Part shown: piece by piece, positions 15,599 to 24,347 of the stretch
Layout of the letters: each line of letters opens with the position of its first letter
How positions within the stretch are numbered: position 1 is the first letter of the stretch
Assembly: GCA_963766505.1 (NCBI GenBank)
Contig: CAVYAL010000005.1
Span: 930,001-994,000, forward strand
Direction of reading: 5' to 3'
DNA length: 64,000 nt
Source of the DNA: DATIRA01 sp963766505
GTDB lineage: Bacteria > Pseudomonadota > Gammaproteobacteria > Steroidobacterales > Steroidobacteraceae
Position numbers and translations under genes: made by a program
Notes under the pieces: model-generated
What the model was told of the DNA's origin: nothing
The model's database searches: none
What the model saw: only the letters and a program-made list of their open reading frames with translations

Positions 15599-17223
15599 AG
15601 CAGAAACCGTTCGCGATCACGCTGGACCCGGGCTCGAGCCTCGCCAACCACACCGGCAGCTGGCGCACCGTCCGGCCTGAGTACGTCGACCGGCTGCCGC
15701 CCTGCAACCACGCCTGCCCGGCCGGCGAGAACATCCAGGGCTGGCTGTTCGAGGCCGAGGCGGGCCGCTACGAGGCCGCCTGGCGCTTGCTGACGACGGA
15801 CAATCCGCTGCCGGCCACGATGGGCCGCGTCTGCTACCACCCCTGCGAGAGCGCGTGCAACCGCGCCGAGCTCGACGAATGCGTCGGCATCAATGCGATC
15901 GAGCGCTTCCTCGGCGACGAGGCGCTGCGCAAGGGGTGGAAATTCACGGCGCCGCCCGAGCGGTCGGGCAAGCGGGTGCTGGTCGTCGGTGCGGGACCTT
16001 CCGGGCTCTCCGCTGCCTATCACCTCGCGCGGATGGGGCACCAGGTGACCATTCGCGAGGCGGGTCCGGTAGCGGGCGGCATGATGCGCTTCGGCATCCC
16101 GAAATACCGGCTGCCACGCGACATCCTGGAGGCCGAGATCCGGCGCATCGTCGAGCTCGGCGTCGAACTGGAGCTCGACAGCCGGGTGGACGACGCACTC
16201 GAGGCAATGCAGTCGGGACGCTACGACGCGGTTTTCCTGGCCGTCGGCGCCCACATCGCGAAGCGTGCCTACATCCCCGCCGGCAGCGCGGCGAAGATGC
16301 TCGACGCGATCTCGGTGCTGCGCAGCATGGAGGGCGAGGATCAACCGCTGCTCGGGCGACGCGTGGTGGTCTATGGCGGCGGCAACACCGCGCTGGACGT
16401 GGCACGCACCGCCAAGCGCCTCGGGGCGGAGGAATCGATCATCGTGTACCGCCGCACGCGCGAGCGCATGCCGGCGCATGAGACGGAACTCGAGGAGGCC
16501 CTGCAGGAAGGCGTGCTGGTCAAGTGGCTCTCGACGATTCGGGAAGCCGGCGACTCCTCGATCACGGTCGAGAAGATGGCACTGGACGAGAAGGGATTCC
16601 CGCAGCCGACCGGAGAACTCGAGACGCTAGAGGCGGACTCGGTCGTGCTCGCTCTCGGCCAGGACGTGGACCTGTCTCTGGTCGACGGCATCCCGGGCGT
16701 CGAGATCGAGGACGGCGTCGTGAAGGTGGGGCCCGACATGATGACGGGCCATGCCGGGATCTTCGCCGGCGGCGACATGGTGCAGGGAGAACGCACGGTC
16801 ACGGTGGGGATCGGCCACGGCAAGCTCGCGGCGCGCAATATCGATGCCTGGCTGAGGGGTGAGCGCTGGGTGCATCCGCCGAGTCACGAGCTCGCCAGCT
16901 TCGACAAGCTCAATACCTGGTACTACAGCGATGCGCCGAAGTCCCAGCGGCCGGTGCTCGACCAGATACGCAGGCAATCGACGTTCGAGGAAGTGGTCGG
17001 CGGCTTCGACGAGCAGACGGCGCAATTCGAGGCCCGCCGCTGCCTGTCCTGCGGCAACTGCTTCGAGTGCGACAACTGCTATGGGGTCTGTCCGGACAAC
17101 GCCGTGATCAAGCTCGGCCCGGGCCTGCGATACCAGTTCAACTACGACTACTGCAAGGGCTGCGGGCTCTGCGTCGCCGAATGCCCCTGCGGCGCGATCC
17201 GCACCGTGCCCGAGGAGATCTAA
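15595..17223 (+). CDS. GltD-like FAD/NAD(P) oxidoreductase fused to 2x[4Fe-4S] ferredoxin
   Basis: A 542-residue protein. The N-terminus carries the Cys pattern of glutamate-synthase small subunits (Cys37, 41, 80, 84, 88). GAGPSG (132-137) is the FAD Rossmann loop and GGGNTA the NAD(P) loop, with GHAGIFAGGDMVQG near the flavin. The C-terminus has two ferredoxin clusters, Cys483-499 and CKGCGLCVAECP at 520-531. It probably takes electrons from the alpha-beta core and reduces NAD(P)+, or the reverse, doing the work of a separate delta ferredoxin plus an epsilon flavoprotein as in phenylglyoxylate:NAD+ and some 2-oxoglutarate oxidoreductases. Its start overlaps the beta stop (ATGA). Confidence 0.88.
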   Translation: MKQKPFAITLDPGSSLANHTGSWRTVRPEYVDRLPPCNHACPAGENIQGWLFEAEAGRYEAAWRLLTTDNPLPATMGRVCYHPCESACNRAELDECVGINAIERFLGDEALRKGWKFTAPPERSGKRVLVVGAGPSGLSAAYHLARMGHQVTIREAGPVAGGMMRFGIPKYRLPRDILEAEIRRIVELGVELELDSRVDDALEAMQSGRYDAVFLAVGAHIAKRAYIPAGSAAKMLDAISVLRSMEGEDQPLLGRRVVVYGGGNTALDVARTAKRLGAEESIIVYRRTRERMPAHETELEEALQEGVLVKWLSTIREAGDSSITVEKMALDEKGFPQPTGELETLEADSVVLALGQDVDLSLVDGIPGVEIEDGVVKVGPDMMTGHAGIFAGGDMVQGERTVTVGIGHGKLAARNIDAWLRGERWVHPPSHELASFDKLNTWYYSDAPKSQRPVLDQIRRQSTFEEVVGGFDEQTAQFEARRCLSCGNCFECDNCYGVCPDNAVIKLGPGLRYQFNYDYCKGCGLCVAECPCGAIRTVPEEI

Positions 17224-17233
17224 GGAAAAGGGG

Positions 17234-17285
17234 AAAGGGGACAGATTTATTTGCACCGGTTGGTGCAAATAAATCTGTCCCCTTT
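17234..17285. repeat. 24-bp-arm perfect palindrome (REP-like or bidirectional terminator)
   Basis: Arms AAAGGGGACAGATTTATTTG-CACC and its exact complement (17234-17257, 17262-17285) flank a GGTT loop. Outer AAAAGGGG/CCCCTTTT copies (17226-17233, about 17291-17299) partly extend the stem. It lies between convergent stops, is clearly more AT-rich than its surroundings, and looks like a mobile short palindrome of the REP type rather than a plain terminator. Confidence 0.8.
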
Positions 17286-17315
17286 GCTGTCCCCTTTTCT
17301 TGCCTTGTCTTGCGG

Positions 17316-18185
17316 CTACTGGGGCTTCATGAACTTGAGGGTCATGCGGTCGGACTCACCGATCGCGATGTACTTCGAGTGATCGAAGTTCGGGTCGGCG
17401 TCCTGGCCCGAGCCATAGGCGGTCGATCGTAGCGCGGGCGGCAGCGTCCAGACCCCGAACGGATGGTCCTTCGTGTCCCTCGGGTTCGCGTTGATCTCCG
17501 AGCGGGCGACGAGCTTGAAGCCGGCCTTCTCTGCCTGCTCGATCACGTAGGCCTCCGTGACGTAACCGCTCGCGGCCTTCTCGTCCTGCGGGCCGGGATC
17601 AGCCCGGTGCTGCTCGACGGCAAGAATCCCGCCCGGCTTCAACGCAGCATAGAACTCCGAGAAGGTCTTCCCGACCATGCCGGGAGTTCGCATCCAGCCG
17701 TGAATCGAGCGCGCCGTGAGAATGAAGTCGAACTTGTTCGGCGGCAGCGGGATGGACTTGGACCCCCAGTCGATCAGCCCGACCTTGCCGTAGAGTTTCT
17801 CGTCGGACAGTGACTTCTCGAAGGCCGCGCGCGCCTTCCTGGCGCCATCTGAGGTCTCCGGATTGCCGAGATCGGCCGCGGTCGCAAAGTACTGCCCACC
17901 GGTGCGGGCGGCATACGGCGCGAGTATCTGCGTCCACCACGATCCCGAGCCGGGCTGGATCTCCAGGATCGCCATGCCGGGCTTCAGGCCCCAGAAAGTG
18001 AGCGACTCGACAGGGTGGCGATACTGATCGCGCGCCTTGTCCTCGGCACTGCGCCAGTCGCCATCGACGACCTCGACCAGCACCGGGTCGGGCTTGTCCA
18101 TCGCCTCGTGATGCACGGCCTGCAGCGTGGCAGGCGCCATCACCGCGGCAGCTGCCGCCGCGGTCAGTAGCTTGCTGAATCTCAT
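17316..18185 (-). CDS. Exported class I SAM-dependent methyltransferase-like protein
   Basis: A 289-residue protein with GAGGAGA eight bases before its ATG and a Sec signal (MRFSKLL, poly-Ala core, LQA-VHH). The mature part has the methyltransferase Rossmann pattern: GMAILEIQPGSGSWWTQILAPY (motif I with acidic residue), then FDFILTARSIHGWM and LKPGGILAVEQHRADPG. This matches the COG4798-type predicted methyltransferases, which unusually carry export signals. Since SAM is cytoplasmic, its real role outside the cytoplasm is unclear. A second exported paralogue is at 31891-32682. It stands alone between the palindrome and the ompA terminator. Confidence 0.75.
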   Translation of the reverse strand: MRFSKLLTAAAAAAVMAPATLQAVHHEAMDKPDPVLVEVVDGDWRSAEDKARDQYRHPVESLTFWGLKPGMAILEIQPGSGSWWTQILAPYAARTGGQYFATAADLGNPETSDGARKARAAFEKSLSDEKLYGKVGLIDWGSKSIPLPPNKFDFILTARSIHGWMRTPGMVGKTFSEFYAALKPGGILAVEQHRADPGPQDEKAASGYVTEAYVIEQAEKAGFKLVARSEINANPRDTKDHPFGVWTLPPALRSTAYGSGQDADPNFDHSKYIAIGESDRMTLKFMKPQ

Positions 18186-18284
18186 CAGGGAATCTCCTCG
18201 GTATGTACGGTCGTCAGGACCGCTGTCCTCGAGCCATGGGAGCAGATTAGCAGAGTGGCCCCCGGCGGATTCAACGGGACCCCG

Positions 18285-18325
18285 AAAAGCACGAGGCCCC
18301 GGGGCTTGCGCACCGGGGCCTCGTG
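18285..18325 (-). terminator. Rho-independent terminator of the OmpA-family gene
   Basis: Read on the minus strand, CACGAGGCCCCGG (18325-18313) and CCGGGGCCTCGTG (18302-18290) form a perfect 13-bp stem with a 10-base loop, followed by CTTTTC. It begins 22 bases past the stop of the gene at 18348, which suits a highly expressed outer-membrane protein. Confidence 0.85.
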
Positions 18326-18347
18326 GCAGGTCAGACCTGCTCGTCGC

Positions 18348-19616
18348 TTACATGCCCGAATCCGTACGGATCAGCATCACACGACGGTTCTGCTGGCGGC
18401 CTTCCGCCGTCGAGTTGTCGGCGATCGGCATGGTCTCGCCCTTGCCAACCGAGCTCAGACGCGCCGGGTCCACACCACGCGAGGTCAGGTAGTCGAACAC
18501 CGACTTCGCACGACGGTCCGACAGGGCCAGGTTGTAGGCATCCGAGCCGATGCTGTCGGTGTGACCCTCGATCAGCGCCGTAGCAAACGGCACGTCGCCC
18601 ATGAACTTCACCACGCGCTCGAGTTCCTCGATCGACTCAGGCCGCAGCTCGGCGCTGTCGAAGTCGAACAGCAGCTTCAGCGTCTGCTCGAGCGGGCAGC
18701 CGACCTTGTCGACCTTCGTGCCGGCAGGCGTGTTCGGGCACTTGTCGTCGACGTCGCACACACCGTCCATGTCGCCGTCGGCGCACTTGGTCGGGGCGGC
18801 CGCCGGCGGCGGCGGCGGCGGCGGGGGCGGCGGCGGCTCAGCCACGGGTGCCGGCTTCGGGGCGCCGAAGCGACGACCCAGCATCACGCCATAGGCCATG
18901 GGGTTGAGGTCGATCTTGGTCTTGCCGAGCCTCTCGGTCGCAGCGGGTGTTACATCCACCCTGCGGGTGAACTCAGCCGTCGGGGTCAGGTCGATGTATC
19001 GGGCGTTGACGTTGAAGAACCACTTCTTCGCCTCGCCGGGGAAGAAGTCGACGCCCACGACGCCCGAGAAACCGATCTCGTCATCGATATTGAAGCGCGT
19101 GCCGCAACCGATGAGCAATTCGGCGCCACTGCAATCGCCCCTGGAGCCATAGACGTGCTCGCCGCTGAACAGCGCGTAGGTCACGCCGGCGCCGAGGTAC
19201 GGCTGAACCGCGGCGTGGTAGCTGCCCGGCCGCCAGACGAGGCTCAGCGTCGGGGGAAGAACGTCCACCGAGCCGATGCGCGTCTTGCCGCCCGAATAGG
19301 GGCGGATGTCGATGCCGTGCGTGAACGGATAAGCGACCAGCAGCTCGACGCCGAAGTGGTTCGAGAACATGTAGGTGCCGTCGGCCGTGAAGCTGACGTC
19401 ATCGTCCACGACCAGCGTGTTGCAGCCTGCGCCGGTAACCGTGTTGCAGTCATTCGGAAAAGGCTTGACGTTATCGCTATCAGGATTCAGCTGATGAAAA
19501 CCACCACGCACGATCCAGTCACCCTTCTGTTCGCCGGGTGCCGTATCGGCATTGACCGCCAACGGAGCTGCCATAAGAGCAGCCAGCACCGTGGCCGACA
19601 GGACTTTAGACGACAT
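18348..19616 (-). CDS. OmpW-like barrel fused to OmpA C-terminal peptidoglycan-binding domain
   Basis: A 422-residue protein. AAGGGAG precedes ATG 19616. Signal peptide to about residue 23; then an OmpW-like barrel (GDWIVRGGFHQLNPDSDN, DVSFTADGTYMFSNHFGVELL) to about 245; a proline run of about eleven; a thrombospondin-3-like loop (DGDMDGVCDVDDKCPNT); and an OmpA domain with FDFDSAELRP and IEGHTDSIG...LSDRRA, whose Asp and Arg bind diaminopimelate. It links outer membrane to peptidoglycan. Classic OmpA has a different barrel, so this is a domain-swapped architecture. A promoter lies upstream and a strong terminator downstream, so it is probably abundant and monocistronic. Confidence 0.9.
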   Translation of the reverse strand: MSSKVLSATVLAALMAAPLAVNADTAPGEQKGDWIVRGGFHQLNPDSDNVKPFPNDCNTVTGAGCNTLVVDDDVSFTADGTYMFSNHFGVELLVAYPFTHGIDIRPYSGGKTRIGSVDVLPPTLSLVWRPGSYHAAVQPYLGAGVTYALFSGEHVYGSRGDCSGAELLIGCGTRFNIDDEIGFSGVVGVDFFPGEAKKWFFNVNARYIDLTPTAEFTRRVDVTPAATERLGKTKIDLNPMAYGVMLGRRFGAPKPAPVAEPPPPPPPPPPPAAAPTKCADGDMDGVCDVDDKCPNTPAGTKVDKVGCPLEQTLKLLFDFDSAELRPESIEELERVVKFMGDVPFATALIEGHTDSIGSDAYNLALSDRRAKSVFDYLTSRGVDPARLSSVGKGETMPIADNSTAEGRQQNRRVMLIRTDSGM

Positions 19617-19926
19617 TTGCAAACTCCCTTGGCTGTGAGTTCTTGAGCATCCAATGGGATCCACGCGGACGAACTGCCCACGTGATCTCCCACGCTTCGA
19701 GGGAGAATCTTATACGACGATTATCTTTTTCGCCACAAGGGTTTTTGCCCCTCAGCCCAACGGACAGGCGAACCCTTGCGGCAGAACATCAGGATTTACG
19801 CCTATCATTGTCCTGTTGACGAATCCTGTTGATGCACGAAAGCAACAGATCGGCCGTACCGTGGACAGCCGCGCATTGCGGCGAATTGCAGCCTGCGATC
19901 GGCCAGACGGAGTTGGAGAGAGACTG
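19617..19926. other. Divergent intergenic region (310 bp)
   Basis: Holds the ompA-side promoter (19709-19738). On the M16 side it has a direct repeat TCCTGTTGA (19811-19819 and 19824-19832), 13 bases apart, the first copy running into TTGACG, which resembles a -35 box without an evident -10. No coding sequence is supported here; open frames crossing it lack ribosome sites. Confidence 0.5.
19709..19738 (-). promoter_or_regulatory. Sigma-70 type promoter for the OmpW/OmpA gene
   Basis: On the minus strand TTGTGG (19738-19733) is followed after 18 bases by TATAAG (19714-19709), a good -10. Transcription would start near 19702, giving a leader of about 85 bases before ATG 19616. The spacer is AT-rich, unlike its surroundings. 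Confidence 0.55.
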
Positions 19927-22683
19927 ATGCCAAACAAAGTTACCCGCATGACCCTCCCGCTGCTGCTGCTGGCCGCGGCCTGGCCCGCCTTCGCGGCGCC
20001 AGCGCCCGGCGAGGCATTGATCCCCTACGAAAAATTCAAGCTGGACAATGGCTTAACGGTCATCGTCCACACCGACCGCAAGGCGCCGATCGTGGCCGTC
20101 AACGTCTGGTACCACGTGGGTTCCAAGAACGAGAAGCCGGGCAAGACCGGCTTCGCCCACCTGTTCGAGCACCTGATGTTCCAGGGCACCGAGAACTTCA
20201 ACGACGAGTATTTCAAGCCGTTCGAGCAGGTCGGCGCGACCAGCCAGAACGGCACCACCAACTTCGACCGGACCAATTATTTCCAGAACGTCCCGACCAC
20301 GGCACTGGACATGGCGCTGTGGATGGAATCTGACCGCATGGGCCACCTGCTCGGCGTGATCGACCAGGCGAGGCTCGACGAGCAGCGCGGAGTCGTGCAG
20401 AACGAGAAGCGGCAGGGCGAGAACCGTCCCTACGGGCGCGTATGGGAGGCCGTGTTTCGGGCGAGCTTCCCGGAAGGCCATCCCTATCGCTGGCTGCCGA
20501 TCGGTTCGATGGAGGACCTGAACGCAGCGTCGCTCGACGACGTGAAGGAGTGGTTCAACACCTACTACGGCGCAGCCAACGCGGTGCTGGTGCTGGCCGG
20601 CGACATCGACGTCGCGACCGCACGCGAGAAGGTCCAGGCCTACTTCGGCGACATTCCCCCGGGACCGGCGCTGACCCGGCCGGAGGTGGCGATCGCGGCG
20701 CGCGAGGAGAGCACCCGCGAACTGATGTACGACCAGGTCGCGCAGCCGCGGATCTATCGATTCTGGAACACGCCCCCGAACGGCACCGAGGACGCGGAAC
20801 TGCTCTCGCTCGCCGGCCAGATCCTCGGCGGCGGCAAGACCTCGCGCCTGTACGAGCGGCTGGTCTACAGGGAGCAGATCGCCGATTCCGCCTCGGCGGG
20901 ACTGAGCCCGCTCGAGATCGCGGGACTGTTCGCGGTCATCGCGGACGTCAAGGCGGACGTCGCCCCGGAGCGCGTCGAGCGCGCGATCGAGGAGGAGCTC
21001 GAGCGCTTCATGGCCAAGGGTCCCACCGAGGCGGAGCTCGAGCGGGCCCGCACGGCGATTCGCTCCGGCTTCGTCAAGGGCCTGGAGCGCATCGGCGGCT
21101 TCGGTGGCAAGGCCGACGTGCTCGCCGCCTGCGAGGTTTACGAAGGCGACCCGGGATGCTACCGGCGTTCGCTCGCGATCATCGATGCCGCGACCCCGGA
21201 ACAGATCCGCGCGGCCGCCGCCCGCTGGCTGGCCCGCGGGGACCACACGCTCGAGGTGCAACCGCAACCGAACTACCGTGCCAGCGATACGAGCCCCGTC
21301 GATCGCAGTGCCGGCGTGCCGCAGACACTCGAGTTTCCGGGCGTGGCCTTTCCGGCCATGGAACGGGCGACGCTCGGCAACGGCCTGCCGGTGGTCCTCG
21401 CGAGCCGGCGCGACCTGCCCGTCGTGCGCGTGTCGCTGCTCTTCGATGCCGGCTACGCGGCCGACCAGGGCCGCAAGCTCGGCGCCTCGAGCTTCGCGAT
21501 GTCGATGCTGGACGAGGGGACGCGCAAGCTCGACGCGCTCGCGATCGCTGATCGTGCGGAGTCGCTCGGCGCCGACCTGATGGCCGGCTCCTCGCTGGAC
21601 TCCTCGTTCGCCGCGGTCTCCGCGCTCCGGGAGAACCTCGATGGCTCGCTCGCGCTGCTTGCCGACGTCGTGCGCAACCCGCAGTTCCCGCCGCAGGAGA
21701 TCGATCGCGTGCGCAAGCAGTGGATTGCCGGCATCCGGCAGGAGAAGACCAGCCCCGACGCGATCGCAATGCGCCTGTTGCCCCCGCTGATGTACGGCGC
21801 CGGACACCCGTACGCGATCCCGTTCTCCGGTTCGGGGACCGAGGCCTCGATCGCGTCGCTGACCCGGGAGGACCTGGTGGCCTTCCACCGGGACTGGATC
21901 CGCCCCGACAACGCCACGCTGATCGTCACCGGTGACACGACGCTCGCCGAGATCCTGCCGCTGCTCGAGAAGCATTTCGGCGACTGGCGCGCGACGGGCG
22001 GCCCGGCCCCCGCGAAGACGCTGCCTGCCGCGGCCGGAGCGACGGCCAGTCGCGTATTCCTCATCGACCGCCCCGGTGCCGAGCAGAGCAACATCCTCGT
22101 CGGCCAGGTGCTGCCGTCCAGCGCTGCGCCCAACGCGCTCGAGATCGGCACGATGAACGACGTGTTCGGCGGCAGCTTCACCTCGCGGATCAACATGAAC
22201 CTTCGCGAGGACAAGCACTGGTCCTACGGCGCCCGCTCGCGGCTGCCCGAGGCGCGAGGCCAGCGACCGTGGCTGCTCTCGGCCCCGGTGCAGGCGGACA
22301 AGACGATCGAGTCGATCAACGAGATCCGGCGCGAGTTGGGCGAGTACCTCGACGGCCGTCCGGCCACGCCGGAGGAAGTCGAGAAGGTCAAGAACCGCGA
22401 CGTGCGCGCGCTGCCCGGCCGGTTCGAGACCAATGCCTCCGTAAGCGGCGCGATCGCGGAAAACATCGTGCTCGGCCGGCCCGAGGACTACGTCGACACG
22501 CTCAAGCAGCGCATCGAGGCCCAGAGCGTGGAGTCCGTGCGCGCCGCAGCCCGCGAGGTGCTGGAACCCGGCGCGATGACCTGGGTGATCGTCGGCGACC
22601 TCGCGAAAATCGAGCAGCCGGTCCGCGAACTCGGACTCGGCGAGGTGCAGGTGCTGGACGCTGACGGGAACCGGCTGCGCTGA
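19927..22683 (+). CDS. Exported M16 peptidase, fused double-domain (active plus inactive)
   Basis: A 918-residue protein. ATG 19927 has GGAGAG upstream and begins a signal peptide ending AFA-AP (about residue 24). The first half has the zinc motif HLFEH (78-82) and EQRGVVQNEKRQ with the third Glu; the second half (from about 465) lacks HxxEH but has HWSYGARS, the Arg/Tyr partner motif. It is thus one chain doing what the 8005-10802 pair does as two. First of a plus-strand run with the GH13 lipoprotein 14 bases later. Predicted periplasmic or surface peptide-degrading enzyme. Confidence 0.9.
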   Translation: MPNKVTRMTLPLLLLAAAWPAFAAPAPGEALIPYEKFKLDNGLTVIVHTDRKAPIVAVNVWYHVGSKNEKPGKTGFAHLFEHLMFQGTENFNDEYFKPFEQVGATSQNGTTNFDRTNYFQNVPTTALDMALWMESDRMGHLLGVIDQARLDEQRGVVQNEKRQGENRPYGRVWEAVFRASFPEGHPYRWLPIGSMEDLNAASLDDVKEWFNTYYGAANAVLVLAGDIDVATAREKVQAYFGDIPPGPALTRPEVAIAAREESTRELMYDQVAQPRIYRFWNTPPNGTEDAELLSLAGQILGGGKTSRLYERLVYREQIADSASAGLSPLEIAGLFAVIADVKADVAPERVERAIEEELERFMAKGPTEAELERARTAIRSGFVKGLERIGGFGGKADVLAACEVYEGDPGCYRRSLAIIDAATPEQIRAAAARWLARGDHTLEVQPQPNYRASDTSPVDRSAGVPQTLEFPGVAFPAMERATLGNGLPVVLASRRDLPVVRVSLLFDAGYAADQGRKLGASSFAMSMLDEGTRKLDALAIADRAESLGADLMAGSSLDSSFAAVSALRENLDGSLALLADVVRNPQFPPQEIDRVRKQWIAGIRQEKTSPDAIAMRLLPPLMYGAGHPYAIPFSGSGTEASIASLTREDLVAFHRDWIRPDNATLIVTGDTTLAEILPLLEKHFGDWRATGGPAPAKTLPAAAGATASRVFLIDRPGAEQSNILVGQVLPSSAAPNALEIGTMNDVFGGSFTSRINMNLREDKHWSYGARSRLPEARGQRPWLLSAPVQADKTIESINEIRRELGEYLDGRPATPEEVEKVKNRDVRALPGRFETNASVSGAIAENIVLGRPEDYVDTLKQRIEAQSVESVRAAAREVLEPGAMTWVIVGDLAKIEQPVRELGLGEVQVLDADGNRLR

Positions 22684-22697
22684 TATCGTCGCAGCCC

Positions 22698-24347
22698 ATG
22701 AGTGCCGTCCTCCGGTCGCTGCTGATACTGGCCGCGGCAGCCCTCGCAGGCTGCCAGGCCAGCGGGCCGGCGACCGGCACCGGGGCCGCTGCGCCCGCCG
22801 CGCACGACGCAGCTGCGACTCCTGCGGCTGCGGCGACGGACGCCCCGTGGTGGAACCAGCAGGTGTTCTACGAGATCTTCGTCCGCTCGTTCGCCGACTC
22901 GAGCAGCGGCCCGCTCGCCAACGACGGGATAGGCGACCTGCGCGGCCTGATCGAGAGGCTCGACTACCTGAACGACGGCGACGCTGCGACCACATCCGAT
23001 CTCGGCATCACGGGCATCTGGCTGATGCCGGTCAATCCGTCACCGAGCTACCACGGCTACGACGTCACAGACTATTACGGGATCAATCCCGACTACGGAA
23101 CGCGAGAGGATTTCCTCGAGCTGATGACCGAGTGCCAGCGTCGAGGCATCCGCGTGATCGTGGATCTGGTGCTGAACCATTCGTCGTCCGAGCATCCGTT
23201 CTTCGAGGCCGCGCTGGGCGGCGATGCCCGTTACCGGGACTGGTACATCTTCGTTCCCGCCGAGGAGGTGCCATCGTGGCGCGGGCCCTGGAACCAGCAG
23301 GTCTGGCAGCAGATGCGCGGCCAGCACTACTACGGCATCTTCTGGTCCGGCATGCCGGACCTGAACTACCGCAATCCCGAGGTGACGAGCGAGGCCTACC
23401 GGGTCGCGGACTTCTGGCTGCGGGAAATGAAGGTCGATGGCTTCCGTCTCGATGCGATCCGCCACCTGATCGAGGACGGCGCCGAAATGAACGACACGCC
23501 GCAGACGCTGGCCTGGCTCCAGGGGTTCCGCGGGCACGTCAAACGCACCGATGCCGACGCACTGCTGCTCGGCGAGGTCTGGACCAGCACCGAGGTCGTG
23601 AGCGAATACCTCGGCTCGGGCGCACTGGACCTCGCCTTCGAGTTCGACCTGGCCGGGGCGTTCCTCGACGCGGCGCGCAGCGGCTCCAGGGCGAAGCTCG
23701 CCTACGCGCTCGCGAACGTCGATGCGAGCTACCCGCCGAACGGCTTCGCGACGCTGCTCAGCAACCATGACCAGGACCGGGTCATGAACCAGCTGCAGCA
23801 CGACGCAGCGAAAGCCCGGCTCGCCGCCGGACTGCTGCTGACTGCGCCGGGCGTGCCGTTCATCTACTACGGCGAGGAAATCGGGCAGGTCGGCGCGAAG
23901 CCCGACGAGATGATTCGCAACCCGATGCCCTGGACGCCGGCAGTCAACGGCGGCTTCACCGGGGCGGACGAGCCCTGGGAGCCGCTGCAGGCGGGCCACG
24001 AGCGGCGCAACGTGGCGCTGCAGGATTCCGACCCCGGCTCGCTGCTGAACCACTATCGTCGGCTGATACGGCTGCGATTGTCGGAACCTGCGCTTCTGCA
24101 TGGCGATTTCCGGCTGGTCGAGACGGGCCGCGACGAGGTGATCGCCTGGGAGCGCAGCGTCGGCTCGAGACGGCTGCTGGTGCTGGCGAACCTCTCCGGC
24201 CAGCCGCTGGACGACTACGCGCTCGATCCGGCAGTCGAACCTGTCCCGAGAACCGACCTGCTGAGCGGCGAGCGCTTCGCGGCCGGCGAACTGCCGCGAC
24301 TCGGCCCGAGGCAGGTCCTGGTGCTCGGGCCAGTCGGCCACTGGTGA
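22698..24347 (+). CDS. Alpha-amylase family (GH13) lipoprotein
   Basis: A 549-residue protein with a lipobox LAGC (Cys19) and an Ala/Thr-rich linker, then a GH13 (beta/alpha)8 barrel from about residue 50 (WWNQQVFYEIFVRSFADS). Catalytic residues are visible: Asp252 in GFRLDAIRH, Glu293 in LLGEVW and Asp358 in SNHDQDR. The C-terminus is a short beta domain. It cleaves or rearranges alpha-glucosidic links at the cell surface or periplasm; exact specificity (amylase or oligo-glucosidase) is unclear. It overlaps the following antiporter gene by four bases, an odd partnership unless both respond to osmotic stress. Confidence 0.88.
   Translation: MSAVLRSLLILAAAALAGCQASGPATGTGAAAPAAHDAAATPAAAATDAPWWNQQVFYEIFVRSFADSSSGPLANDGIGDLRGLIERLDYLNDGDAATTSDLGITGIWLMPVNPSPSYHGYDVTDYYGINPDYGTREDFLELMTECQRRGIRVIVDLVLNHSSSEHPFFEAALGGDARYRDWYIFVPAEEVPSWRGPWNQQVWQQMRGQHYYGIFWSGMPDLNYRNPEVTSEAYRVADFWLREMKVDGFRLDAIRHLIEDGAEMNDTPQTLAWLQGFRGHVKRTDADALLLGEVWTSTEVVSEYLGSGALDLAFEFDLAGAFLDAARSGSRAKLAYALANVDASYPPNGFATLLSNHDQDRVMNQLQHDAAKARLAAGLLLTAPGVPFIYYGEEIGQVGAKPDEMIRNPMPWTPAVNGGFTGADEPWEPLQAGHERRNVALQDSDPGSLLNHYRRLIRLRLSEPALLHGDFRLVETGRDEVIAWERSVGSRRLLVLANLSGQPLDDYALDPAVEPVPRTDLLSGERFAAGELPRLGPRQVLVLGPVGHW

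Noticed and set aside
18790..18840. GGC triplet run within the OmpA-family gene considered as a DNA repeat element
   Set aside because: It simply encodes the proline linker on the minus strand.
20053..22995. A 980-residue open frame on the minus strand antisense to the fused M16 gene
   Set aside because: It lies over a well-supported coding sequence, has no ribosome site or recognisable domain, and is an Arg/Gly-rich shadow typical of GC-rich DNA.
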